Below, piece after piece: positions 38,030-45,836 of a stretch of 64,000 nucleotides of DNA (position 1 is its first letter; the number at the start of each line of letters is the position of its first letter). The translations under genes and the position numbers were made by a program. The stretch is from Deltaproteobacteria bacterium (GTDB lineage: Bacteria; Myxococcota_A; UBA9160; UBA6930): positions 1 to 64,000 of the forward strand of contig JAJDAP010000029.1 in assembly GCA_029261795.1 (NCBI GenBank). The letters are read 5' to 3'. The notes under the pieces are model-generated. The model saw only the letters and a list, made by a program, of their open reading frames with translations. It had not been told where the DNA came from and searched no databases.

Positions 38030-38620
38030 CTAACTTCGGGACCTTTCGTAGCGGACCTCCAGCCCTTTCATGCCGCCGTCGGCCCGGCAGTCCTCGAGAA
38101 TCTTCATGAACTCGCCCGGCTCACCGAAGAAGAAGCCATTCTGGCGGCTCGTGTTGCCGGGCTTGCCCTCGTTGTTGTAGTAGCTCGGCGTGCAGGTCTG
38201 CAGGAAGTCTCCTCCGCCTCCCGCATGGCTGAGCACCGCGTCGACCCACTCGGCTTCGGCTTCCTCCGAGACCTCGATCGACTCGATGCCCTCGTCGAGC
38301 GCACGCTTGATGATGAAGGCCAGGTGTTTGCCCGTGTCACCGAGCCCGTGGGTGAAGTTCACGGCGAAGCCGGACTGGACGATGCTCATGATGAAGAAGC
38401 AATTCGGAAAGCCGCGCGAGTGCATGCCGTGTAGCGTGCGGGCGCCGTCGGCCCACTTCTCCGTCAGCGCCTGACCACCACGCCCGTAGACCTCGTACCC
38501 ACCCCGCCGCGTGTAGTCGGTGCCCACCTCGAAACCCGAGGCGTAGATCAGGCAATCCAGTTCGTACTCCTGGCCGCCCACGACCAGGCCTTTCTTGGTG
38601 ATGTGCATCGAAGAGCTGCT
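38030..38620 (-). pseudogene. Baeyer-Villiger flavin monooxygenase, C-terminal remnant
   Basis: About 195 residues matching only the C-terminal third of PAMO/CHMO-type Baeyer-Villiger monooxygenases: ITKKGLVVGGQEYELDCLIYASGFEVGTDY, GGQALTEKWADGARTLHGMHS, FPNCFFIMSIVQSGFAVNFTH. The two Rossmann domains with FAD and NADPH GxGxxG motifs and the FxGxxxHTxxW fingerprint are missing. The coding match begins abruptly near 38610, where an alpha/beta hydrolase remnant ends in another frame. No natural start exists (the open frame begins at a TTG at 38641). It is probably a deletion remnant, not a working enzyme. Confidence 0.75.
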
Positions 38621-38621
38621 G

Positions 38622-39168
38622 GTGACCGCTCGGGTAGCCAATCCTCTTGGGACGGCCTAACGCCTCCCAGAGCGTCTCGCTAGACGATCGCGGCACCACA
38701 CGGTCGAAGCTCGCGTGAATGAACAGCGTTCGATCACGGTCGATGCGCTCTGCCCAGCGCAGGGGCTCGAGATGAGACATCCGCACCGATTCCTGGCTGC
38801 TGAGGGGTGCGTGTGAATCGAGTTCGAACTCCGGTGCAAGCTCCGTGAGGCGGCTCGCTAGCTCGCCGAGGTCAGCTCCTGCCAGTAGCAGCACCAAGCC
38901 ATCGACCCGATCCTCCAGCACCGATACTGGGATCGCTGCCAGCCCGCCGAGGCTCAACCCGACCAGGACCAGGCATCCGTCCGGTGGACTGAACTCGCGG
39001 ACGGTCGCCCTTCCCGCACGGACCCGCTCCTCGAGGAGCGCAACCCAGGAGATTACACTCGGGCCGTCCGCGAACGCGTGGCCCGGAGGCAGAAGTCCCA
39101 CAACCCGGTATCCGCGATCGGCGAGCATCCGGACAGCTAGCTCCGATGCATCCGAGCTGCCCTCTACG
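38622..39168 (-). pseudogene. Alpha/beta hydrolase remnant, truncated at both ends
   Basis: An in-frame match to a serine hydrolase: VEGSSDASELAVRMLADRGY, VVGLLPPGHAFAD, the nucleophile elbow LVLVGLSLGGLAAIP, the acid loop HASFDRVVPRSSSETLWEAL, and YPSGHQQLF with the catalytic His. The coding match stops right after that His, where the frame runs out of phase into the BVMO remnant. Upstream, the frame begins after a TGA at about 39168 and lacks the oxyanion-hole strand and start. The ATG at 39128 would give a protein missing the first strands. It may once have joined the signal-peptide frame at 39164-39382 through a frameshift. Confidence 0.6.
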
Positions 39169-39382
39169 GAGCTTTCTCATGTGTCGCCGTGGAGGCCTGA
39201 CGCGACGCGTGGCCTTTTTCGCGACCGGCGAGGAATCCGTCGTGGGGCGCGGCGGTGTGGTGGGCGGCGGATTCGCGACCCGCCCCCGGATGAGCTTCCC
39301 CTGCCGCGCTCCACGACGATCCCAGCAGGCTCGTCAGGCTCGCTGGCAGGAGCAGGGCCGCGATTCGGGGCGATCGTCGCAT
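39164..39382 (-). CDS. Possible small secreted protein or N-terminus of the decayed hydrolase
   Basis: A 72-residue frame with a plausible Sec signal peptide (RRSPRIAALLLPASLTSLLG, cleavage near SWSAAGEA), followed by a His/Thr/Gly-rich stretch. No homologue is recognised. It ends where the hydrolase remnant starts in a neighbouring frame, so it might be the original N terminus of that gene, now frameshifted. Confidence 0.25.
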   Translation of the reverse strand: MRRSPRIAALLLPASLTSLLGSSWSAAGEAHPGAGRESAAHHTAAPHDGFLAGREKGHASRQASTATHEKAP

Positions 39383-39446
39383 GGTCGGAACGGCAGCAGG
39401 GCGCCACCCCCATCGAAGACCACGCCGGCGGGAACGCCAGGTCACG

Positions 39447-40859
39447 TTACAGCAGGTAATCCATCAGCTCGATGCCGTAGTCATCAGGATTCACGGCTTC
39501 GTCGATCTGCAGCGGATCGGGCTCCTTGAGGCCGGTGGCCAGGTCCAGCTCTTCGCCTTCGCTCGGGCTACCGAACGGATCGAGGACGATGCGAACGATC
39601 GGGAGATGGCGGAGGTTCGGGTCGTCGTTGCCCCGGAGCACGATCGCCACAGACCCATCGGTGAGGCGGACGGTGGTGCCCAATGGGAAAGCTCCCATCA
39701 GGTTCATGAAGCGGCTCAGCAGGGGAGGATCGTAGTGATCCAGATGGCGGTGGTACATGATCGCCAACGCCTTGGCGGGAGCGATCGGTTCGGGACGATA
39801 GATCCGGCTGCTGGTCATCGCGTCGTAGCGATCGACCACGGAGACGACACGGCTGAGCAGTCCGACCGGCGTCCGGGTCGCAGCTACGGGATAGCCCGTG
39901 CCGTCCATGTTCACATGGTGCTGAAACGCCGCCAGGGCCACGGGGATCGACTCGTCGGAGACACCCAGCCGGCTGGCGATCGTGACGAGACCCTCCGCCG
40001 GATGGTGCTCGACCATCGTGCGCTCGTCCGGGGTCAGACGGCCCGGCTTGTTGAGCAGCTCCTTGGCAACACAGAGCTTGCCGATGTCGTGGAACATCCC
40101 GGCCTGGCCAAGCACGTATTGCTGGTCCCGAGAGAGGCCAACGGCACGCCCGAGCGCGATCGCCAAGACACTCACATTCACCGAGTGGTTGAACGTGTAC
40201 TCGTCATAGTTCTTCAGGCTGGTGAGATTCAACATGCAGCCGTTGTCGACGGACTCGATCATCTGCTGGACGACACGTTTGACCATCCGGGCGTTGATCC
40301 GACCGTCCGAACGCATCGTCTGGAACACACTCTTGACCACGCCGATGGATCGGAGGTAGACCCGCTTCGCGACGACGGCGGGGTCCTGGTCGTCGGGCAA
40401 TTCCTCGGGGCCTTCGGTAGCGACGACATCGATGCCCGAAATGCCGCGCAGGCCGAGCTCGCCGACCAACTCGTTGGCCGTCCGCTCCCCTTTCGTGATC
40501 TCCGCGATCATCGATGCGACCAGCTCCACGTCCTCAGGCCCAGCCTCCTCGCTGATCGCGATTGCCGAGATGCCACACCTCCGAAACAGGTCCACGAAGC
40601 CCTGGTAACCGGCGGAGCCGACGTTGCCCTCGCGAAGCCGCTCTCCCCGGAGAAAGATCGCATCCTGGCGGATTCCGATCTCCAGATCGGGCGTTTCACC
40701 GCGAAGCTCATTCGCGGCATCGAGAATTCTCGAAGTCAGGCTCAGAATGGCCGAGTTCCCGCGCTCATAGAGGTGGATGGCTCGCATGAGGCCCATCCAA
40801 TGTGAGACGATTTCCCGGCCCAGCTTCACTTGTTCGATGTCGGCTTTGCGAGAACTCAT
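39447..40859 (-). CDS. HD-GYP domain protein (c-di-GMP phosphodiesterase family)
   Basis: A 470-residue protein. Residues about 15-75 hold the module WMGLMRAIHLYERGNSAILS followed by LEIGIRQDAIFLRGERL, shared with the neighbouring HEAT protein. The HD-GYP domain spans about 190-400: NHSVNVSVLAIALGRAVGLS, MFHDIGKLCVAKELLNKPG (His-Asp pair about 254-255), MVEHHPAEGL, and AAFQHHVNMDGTGYP with the GYP signature near 319-321. HD-GYP enzymes hydrolyse c-di-GMP; the E of the common HHE motif is Val here. The ATG at 40859 overlaps the upstream HEAT gene stop (ATGA). It has no receiver domain, so input may come through the HEAT partner. Truncated genes flank the pair. Confidence 0.88.
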   Translation of the reverse strand: MSSRKADIEQVKLGREIVSHWMGLMRAIHLYERGNSAILSLTSRILDAANELRGETPDLEIGIRQDAIFLRGERLREGNVGSAGYQGFVDLFRRCGISAIAISEEAGPEDVELVASMIAEITKGERTANELVGELGLRGISGIDVVATEGPEELPDDQDPAVVAKRVYLRSIGVVKSVFQTMRSDGRINARMVKRVVQQMIESVDNGCMLNLTSLKNYDEYTFNHSVNVSVLAIALGRAVGLSRDQQYVLGQAGMFHDIGKLCVAKELLNKPGRLTPDERTMVEHHPAEGLVTIASRLGVSDESIPVALAAFQHHVNMDGTGYPVAATRTPVGLLSRVVSVVDRYDAMTSSRIYRPEPIAPAKALAIMYHRHLDHYDPPLLSRFMNLMGAFPLGTTVRLTDGSVAIVLRGNDDPNLRHLPIVRIVLDPFGSPSEGEELDLATGLKEPDPLQIDEAVNPDDYGIELMDYLL

Positions 40860-42541
40860 CGGCGGCGGTTCCCGGTCTCTCGGAGACTCTCCGAACAGAA
40901 GCGGGCAAGATCCTCGACCCGGCTTTCGCACCCGCGCTCCAGCGCGGCGATCGCATCAGCCGTTCCAACGCGAGCCAACGACTTCGCCGCGCGACGCCAT
41001 TGGTCGGGTCGTGAGCGTCGCAGGAGTCCGACTTTCAGGAGACGTTCCAGGTAAGGAACGACCTTGCCATCGGAAACCGTGCCGAGTGCGTTGAAGAGGA
41101 GGTCCTTTTCCTCATCCGAAGCGATCCGGAACGTCGACGACTGCGCTCGTTTGAGAAGTCGGTCCTGGCCTCCACGATGTCGTTCGCGGTCCAGGCAGCG
41201 CAGAGCGATGATGCGGATGCCGTTGTCCTCGTCCTCGAGAGCCAGATCCAGCATGCGGCCGGCGGCAGCGGGGTCGGCCTGTTGAGCCAACGCGCGCACC
41301 AGATCGCGCTTCCCGCCGTGCTCGGCGCGATCGAGTGCGAGAAGCAAGGCGCGAGCAGAATCTGCGTGTTGATTTCTTGCCAGCACAGCGATGGCCAGCG
41401 CCCGACCGTCCTCGTCATCGAGCATTGGGATCACATGCGGCAGCACAGCGACACCGATCGACGTCAGCACATCGGCGTAGAGGGAATGGACCTCATCGTT
41501 GGAACCCTCCTGGGTGAGCCGGCAGATCGGCTCCGTGCAAGCCGGCCCCAGGAGTTCGAGGATTCGACGACTGTGTTCCAGATCCACTTCGCCGGCGAGG
41601 GTCGCGGCATGGAGGGGTCGCAAGTGGTCGATCGCGGCCGCACGATCGACCATCCGACCCACATGAGCTGAAGCGAAGTCGGGAACTCCCGCCTGTACCC
41701 TCTCTAGGAGTTCCGCCGCGATTTCGGCACGCGACGACGCGAGGCTGCGGTGATAGGTGGTCTCGATCAGCAGGGCGATTTCATCGGCGCGACGCTCGCC
41801 GATCGGGCTCTCGAGTATCGAGAAGAGCGCTTCGACAAAGGTCCGCCAGGGCGCGCCCGCCTCGACGAGGGAGGCCTCGTGCACGAGTCTCATGGAGTCG
41901 GCTTCGGAGACCTTGAACGCCTCATTGGGGGGCGGGGGAATATCTTGCTCCGGATCGTCGCGTGGCGCAGCTTCGCTCTCCGGGGGCTTGCCCTCGAGGA
42001 CATCGTCCTCGCCATCGAGATCCAGAAAGGGATCGACCGCGGCCACGGTCACGTGGGGAAGGCCGGCTTCCCAGAGCAGGGTCACGTAGTCCCGCGTCAG
42101 GTCGTCGGGGTGGATGTTCTCGGCGAGCACGATGACCAGGCGGCCGGCCTCGGCGGCGTCCAGGCCCGGCTTCAGCTCCATCCGGCGGATCCCATCGCGA
42201 AACAGCCGCGTGGCTACTTTCGACCGTCCTTCCTCCTCTGCGGGCATCGCCTGTTCCGCGATCTGGAAGCCCGCGGGAGTGACCGTCAGCTCGAGCGGAA
42301 GGACCTGCTCGAGCTGCGGATGAAGCTCGGCCAGCGTCCGCTGGCGGATCTCATTTCCCGGGGGGTACGTCCGGACGGCTCGAACGGTTTTCAACAGGGA
42401 ACGTGTCGCATCGATCGCGCGCTGCGGTTCGGAATCCAATGCGGGATCTCCCAAGACGATGGTCGCAACCTGCCCCTTGCCTCGGAGGAGGCCGCTCCCA
42501 GCCGGAATCAGGCTCCTGGCGTCCCGTGTATCGGCCCCCAC
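40856..42541 (-). CDS. HEAT-repeat protein, partner of HD-GYP gene
   Basis: A 561-residue protein. After a variable first 40 residues, residues about 45-100 carry LLKTVRAVRTYPPGNEIRQR and LELTVTPAGFQIAEQAMP, the module shared with the HD-GYP protein and the HEAT protein at 25450. A Pro/Glu-rich linker (about 180-205, EAAPRDDPEQDIPPPPNEAF) leads to a helical-repeat region of HEAT type (about 290-555), with units such as AGRMLDLALEDEDNGIRIIALRCLD. The GTG start at 42541 is uncertain and lies 16 bases from the truncated thiolase fragment. The stop overlaps the HD-GYP start by four bases. It probably acts as a scaffold or regulator of the phosphodiesterase; that role is inferred. Confidence 0.7.
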   Translation of the reverse strand: MGADTRDARSLIPAGSGLLRGKGQVATIVLGDPALDSEPQRAIDATRSLLKTVRAVRTYPPGNEIRQRTLAELHPQLEQVLPLELTVTPAGFQIAEQAMPAEEEGRSKVATRLFRDGIRRMELKPGLDAAEAGRLVIVLAENIHPDDLTRDYVTLLWEAGLPHVTVAAVDPFLDLDGEDDVLEGKPPESEAAPRDDPEQDIPPPPNEAFKVSEADSMRLVHEASLVEAGAPWRTFVEALFSILESPIGERRADEIALLIETTYHRSLASSRAEIAAELLERVQAGVPDFASAHVGRMVDRAAAIDHLRPLHAATLAGEVDLEHSRRILELLGPACTEPICRLTQEGSNDEVHSLYADVLTSIGVAVLPHVIPMLDDEDGRALAIAVLARNQHADSARALLLALDRAEHGGKRDLVRALAQQADPAAAGRMLDLALEDEDNGIRIIALRCLDRERHRGGQDRLLKRAQSSTFRIASDEEKDLLFNALGTVSDGKVVPYLERLLKVGLLRRSRPDQWRRAAKSLARVGTADAIAALERGCESRVEDLARFCSESLRETGNRRR

Positions 42542-42556
42542 CGGAAGTGCCTTTAG

Positions 42557-43186
42557 GAGAACCCGACGAGTGGTGCGCTCGGGAACGCGGGCATTTCCCT
42601 CGACGATGTAGACGCCATCGACTTCTACAGCTGCTTTCCCGCCGCGGTCGAGATGGCGTGTGAGATGCTAGGTCTCGACGAGTCCGACCCGCGCGGCTTC
42701 ACGGTCACTGGAGGGCTCCCCTACGCCGGAGGGCCCGCGAGCGCGTACTGCCTCCACTCCATCGCGTCCATGGTCGAGCGCCTGCGCGAGGGAAAGGGAG
42801 CCCGCGGCCTCGTCACCGGGAACGGCTGGTACCTGACCAAGCACGCGGCCTCCGTGTGGTCGACCGAACGCAAGCCGGACGGGCTTCCGCGCAACGGTCT
42901 GGCAGCCCACCGGGCATCGCAGGAGCGCGGCCTCGAGACCGCTCCGGCAGTGGTCGCGGAGGCGCCCAGCGGCCGGGCCGTGACCGAGACGTACACGGTC
43001 GTCTTCGACCGCGAGGGCGCGCCCGCGCGTGGCATCGTGCTGGGACGAACCGAGAACGGCCAGCGATTCCTCGCGAATACACCCGACGACCGGGGCTTGC
43101 TCGAGGCGTTCGTGAAGGTCGAGGAAGTCGGCCGGCAGGGAAACCTCTCCGTTCGCGACGGAAAGACCGTCTTTGGTCCGGCCTGA
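42557..43186 (+). pseudogene. Acetyl-CoA acetyltransferase (thiolase-like), C-terminal remnant
   Basis: About 210 residues matching the C-terminal part of long acetyl-CoA acetyltransferase-like proteins: ISLDDVDAIDFYSCFPAAVE, then VTGGLPYAGGPASAYCLHSI and GLVTGNGWYLTKHAASVWST. The tail TYTVVFDREGAPARGIVLGR resembles the C-terminal domain seen in such actinobacterial proteins. The first 280-300 residues, including the nucleophilic Cys of thiolases, are absent. The frame opens right after a TAG at 42554-42556 and the first ATG is internal (42653). It is immediately next to the HEAT gene start, consistent with truncation by a rearrangement. Confidence 0.7.
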
Positions 43187-43253
43187 CGGCGCGCCCGAAC
43201 GGGCCCGGTGCCGCCTATCACCCGGCCGCGGGCGAGTCGGATAGGATTCCAGC

Positions 43254-43811
43254 ATGGGCAATGAAGCAGGGACGCTGGACGAGAGGCTCCAGGCCTTCGT
43301 CGCGAAGAGCCGACCGCACGTCGGGCCTCCGGCCCGGGATCCGGTCAATCAACCGATGATCCGACACTGGTGCGACGCGATCCGCGACACGAACCCGGTC
43401 TACACGGACGAAGAGGCCGCCGCCCAATCCGTACACGGGGGGATCGTCGCCCCGCCGACGATGCTCCAGGCCTGGACGATGCGCGGGCTCGAGCCGAAGC
43501 CCGCCGAGCCGGAGCAGGCGGCAGCGCCCCAGGCAGACGGGCCGACAGCACTTCTGCACGAGGCGGGATACACCTCGGTCGTGGCCACCGACTGTGAGCA
43601 GGAGTACAAGCGCTACCTGCGCCCCGGAGACTTGCTGACGGTCGAGGGCGAGCTCGAGTCGATCTCGGGCGAGAAGCGCACGGCCCTCGGCCAAGGTTAT
43701 TTCGTGACGACCAGGAGCACGTACCTGGATCAGGATGGCGAGGTGGTGGCCGAGATGCGCTTCCGCATCCTCTGGTTCAAGCCGCCGCAGCGGAGCAGTG
43801 GGGGCGGGTAA
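43254..43811 (+). CDS. MaoC-like hydratase, ChsH2 N-terminal domain homologue
   Basis: A 185-residue hotdog-fold MaoC-like protein. MIRHWCDAIRDTNPVYTDEEAA and VHGGIVAPPTMLQAWTMRGL are the typical dehydratase motifs; YKRYLRPGDLLTVEGELESI and GQGYFVTTRSTYLDQDGEVV complete the domain. In M. tuberculosis the equivalent domain is fused to a DUF35 domain in ChsH2 (Rv3542c), the hydratase partner of ChsH1 and Ltp2 in steroid side-chain removal. Here the DUF35 domain is a separate gene three bases downstream. It likely hydrates an enoyl-CoA with a C22 steroid side chain together with the product at 44221. Confidence 0.85.
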   Translation: MGNEAGTLDERLQAFVAKSRPHVGPPARDPVNQPMIRHWCDAIRDTNPVYTDEEAAAQSVHGGIVAPPTMLQAWTMRGLEPKPAEPEQAAAPQADGPTALLHEAGYTSVVATDCEQEYKRYLRPGDLLTVEGELESISGEKRTALGQGYFVTTRSTYLDQDGEVVAEMRFRILWFKPPQRSSGGG

Positions 43812-43814
43812 CAA

Positions 43815-44216
43815 ATGGCGCAACCCCCCCGTCCGACGATGAACCAGGACTCGGCCTTCTTCTGGGAAGGCACCCTGGCGGGTGAGCTGCGCATCCAGCG
43901 CTGTTCGGAGTGCGGGCGCCTGCGTCACCCTCCGGGTCCGATGTGCCCGACCTGCAATTCGCTCGAATGGGACAGCGTGGTCGCGAGCGGACGCGGCGAG
44001 GTCTACAGCTTCATCGTGCACCACCATCCGCCCGTCTACGGGCTCGAGACGCCATTCGCGGTCGCCGTCGTGGCGCTCGAAGAGGGTACGCGCATCGTTG
44101 GCAACGTGGTGGGTCGGGATCCGTCGGAGATCGAGGTGGGCATGCCGGTCGAGGTTCGCTTCGTTCCGGTGGATGGCGAGTGGACCCTGCCGCAATGGCA
44201 GCCGCGAGAGGAGTGA
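43815..44216 (+). CDS. DUF35 Zn-ribbon/OB-fold protein, ChsH2 C-terminal domain homologue
   Basis: A 133-residue protein with a zinc-ribbon and OB-fold. The zinc ligands are two CxxC pairs, QRCSECGRLRHPPGPMCPTC, followed by the OB-fold stretch GEVYSFIVHHHPPVYGLETP and VALEEGTRIVGNVVG. In the igr system the DUF35 domain of ChsH2 binds the aldolase Ltp2 and brings it to the hydratase. Here that domain is expressed from its own gene, between a MaoC-like gene (3 bp upstream) and the ChsH1-like gene. The spacing indicates one operon. It is presumed to bind the Ltp2-like protein at 44664. Confidence 0.9.
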   Translation: MAQPPRPTMNQDSAFFWEGTLAGELRIQRCSECGRLRHPPGPMCPTCNSLEWDSVVASGRGEVYSFIVHHHPPVYGLETPFAVAVVALEEGTRIVGNVVGRDPSEIEVGMPVEVRFVPVDGEWTLPQWQPREE

Positions 44217-44220
44217 ACGG

Positions 44221-44667
44221 ATGGCAAGGCTTGCAGCGACGTTGCGCTACGAAGAGGTCGAGGTGGGTGCCGAACTCCCCGAGCTGGTGATCGACCTGAC
44301 ACCGACGCTGATCATCTCGACCGCGATCGCCTCGCGGGACTATCAGGACGTTCATCACGACCGGGACCTGGCACAGCAGCGCGGCTCGAAGGACATCTTC
44401 ATGAACATCCTGTCGTCAAACGGCTTCGTCGGACGCTACGTGAGCGACTGGGCCGGCCCCGAGGCATTGATCCGCAAGGTGTCGATTCGGCTGGGAGCGC
44501 CCAACTACCCCAACGACCAGATGCGGATGACGGGCGTGGTCGAGAGCAAGCAGCTGGCCGACGGCCACGGCCTGCTCGAGCTCTCGGTGCGCGGCCGCAA
44601 CGGTCTCGGGGATCACGTGTCCGGGAAGGTGAGCCTCGCGCTCCCTCGGGACGGAATGGAGCGGTGA
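44221..44667 (+). CDS. MaoC-like hydratase, ChsH1 homologue
   Basis: A 148-residue single-hotdog MaoC protein. The signature DYQDVHHDRDLAQQRGSKDI followed by FMNILSSNGFVGRYVSDWAG matches ChsH1 (Rv3541c) relatives, which supply the catalytic Asp/His to a heteromeric hydratase with ChsH2. The Asp and His in YQDVHHD are the presumed catalytic residues. The ATG at 44221 lies four bases after the preceding stop. Its stop overlaps the GTG start of the Ltp2-like gene (GTGA), so both are translationally coupled. It probably hydrates the side-chain enoyl-CoA before retro-aldol cleavage. Confidence 0.88.
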   Translation: MARLAATLRYEEVEVGAELPELVIDLTPTLIISTAIASRDYQDVHHDRDLAQQRGSKDIFMNILSSNGFVGRYVSDWAGPEALIRKVSIRLGAPNYPNDQMRMTGVVESKQLADGHGLLELSVRGRNGLGDHVSGKVSLALPRDGMER

Positions 44668-45836
44668 CGAACGGTCTGGGAAATCGCGCTGCGATCGTCG
44701 GCATCGGCGCGACCGAGTTCTCGAAGGCTTCGGGGCGCAGCGAGCTCCGGCTCGCGGTCGAGGCGACGCGCGCAGCGATCGACGATGCCGGTCTCACCCC
44801 GCGCGAGATCGATGGCATGGTCACCTTCACGATGGATTCGAACGAAGAGATCGCGGTCGCGCGTGGTCTCGGAATCCCGCGGCTCACCCATTTCAGTCGC
44901 GTCCACTACGGGGGAGGTGCCGCCTGCGGCACCGTGGTCCAGGCCGCGATGGCCGTGGCAACGGGTGTCTGCGAGGCCGTCGTCTGCTACCGCGCCTTCA
45001 ACGAGCGTTCGGGTCGCCGCTTCGGCGCCGGGCGCCAGGGGCCGGGCGCCGACGCAGCGTGCGCGCAACCGACCGACTGGAACGCGCCCTTCGGCTTCGT
45101 CACCCCCGCCGCGTGGGTCGCGATGTTCGCGCGGCGCTACATGCACGAGACCGGGGCCACCAGCGAGGATTTCGGACGCGTGGCCATCGCCGACCGAAGA
45201 CACGCTGCCAGCAACCCCGCTGCCTGGTTCTTCGAGCGACCGATCACGCTCGAAGAGCACCAGCGCTCGCGCTGGATCGTCGAACCCCTGCACCTGCTCG
45301 ATTGTTGTCAGGAGAGTGATGGTGCGGTCGCTCTCGTCGTCACGAGTGCCGAACGCGCCCGGGATCTGCCCCATCCGCCGGCGCTGTTGAAGGCCGCCGC
45401 ACAGGGCTCGTGGCTCGATCAGGAGATGATGACGAGCTACTACCGCGAAGAGATCGGCGGCCTCCCCGAGATGGGACTGGTCGGCGACCAGCTCTGGCAG
45501 ATGTCGGGGCTCACGCCCGCCGACATCCAGACGGCCGTCATCTACGACCACTTCACGCCCTTCGTCCTGACGCAGCTGGAGGAACTCGGGTTCTGCCCGC
45601 GTGGAGAGGCGCGTCACTTCATCGCCGACGGCAATATCGAGATCGGAGGAGCGCTGCCGATCAACACGCATGGCGGCCAGCTCGGCGAGGCCTACATCCA
45701 TGGCATGAACGGGATCGCCGAGGCCGTGCGCCAGGTCCGCGGCGCTGCGGTCAACCAGATCGACGGGGTCGAACACGTGCTCGTCACGGCGGGCACCGGC
45801 GTGCCGACGAGCGGGTTGATCGTGGGCCAGGCCTGA
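44664..45836 (+). CDS. ltp2: Ltp2-like steroid side-chain aldolase (thiolase superfamily)
   Basis: A 390-residue thiolase-fold protein of the lipid-transfer-protein type: AAIVGIGATEFSKASGRSEL, HYGGGAACGTVVQAAMAVAT, WVAMFARRYMHETGATSEDF and INTHGGQLGEAYIHGMNGIA. Ltp2 performs the retro-aldol cleavage that releases propionyl-CoA from the C22 steroid side chain and needs the DUF35 partner. Tyr294 (AVIYDHFTPFVL) and Tyr344 (GEAYIHG) fall at the residue numbers I recall for the two proposed catalytic tyrosines of a characterised Ltp2. Gene order MaoC-DUF35-MaoC-Ltp2 mirrors Rv3542c-Rv3541c-Rv3540c. The stop shares one base with the next ATG. Confidence 0.88.
   Translation: MTNGLGNRAAIVGIGATEFSKASGRSELRLAVEATRAAIDDAGLTPREIDGMVTFTMDSNEEIAVARGLGIPRLTHFSRVHYGGGAACGTVVQAAMAVATGVCEAVVCYRAFNERSGRRFGAGRQGPGADAACAQPTDWNAPFGFVTPAAWVAMFARRYMHETGATSEDFGRVAIADRRHAASNPAAWFFERPITLEEHQRSRWIVEPLHLLDCCQESDGAVALVVTSAERARDLPHPPALLKAAAQGSWLDQEMMTSYYREEIGGLPEMGLVGDQLWQMSGLTPADIQTAVIYDHFTPFVLTQLEELGFCPRGEARHFIADGNIEIGGALPINTHGGQLGEAYIHGMNGIAEAVRQVRGAAVNQIDGVEHVLVTAGTGVPTSGLIVGQA

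Noticed and set aside
38030..38641. BVMO-like frame as a functional 203-residue enzyme
   Set aside because: FAD and NADPH binding domains are missing and the frame begins with an unsupported TTG at a junction, so it is listed as a remnant.
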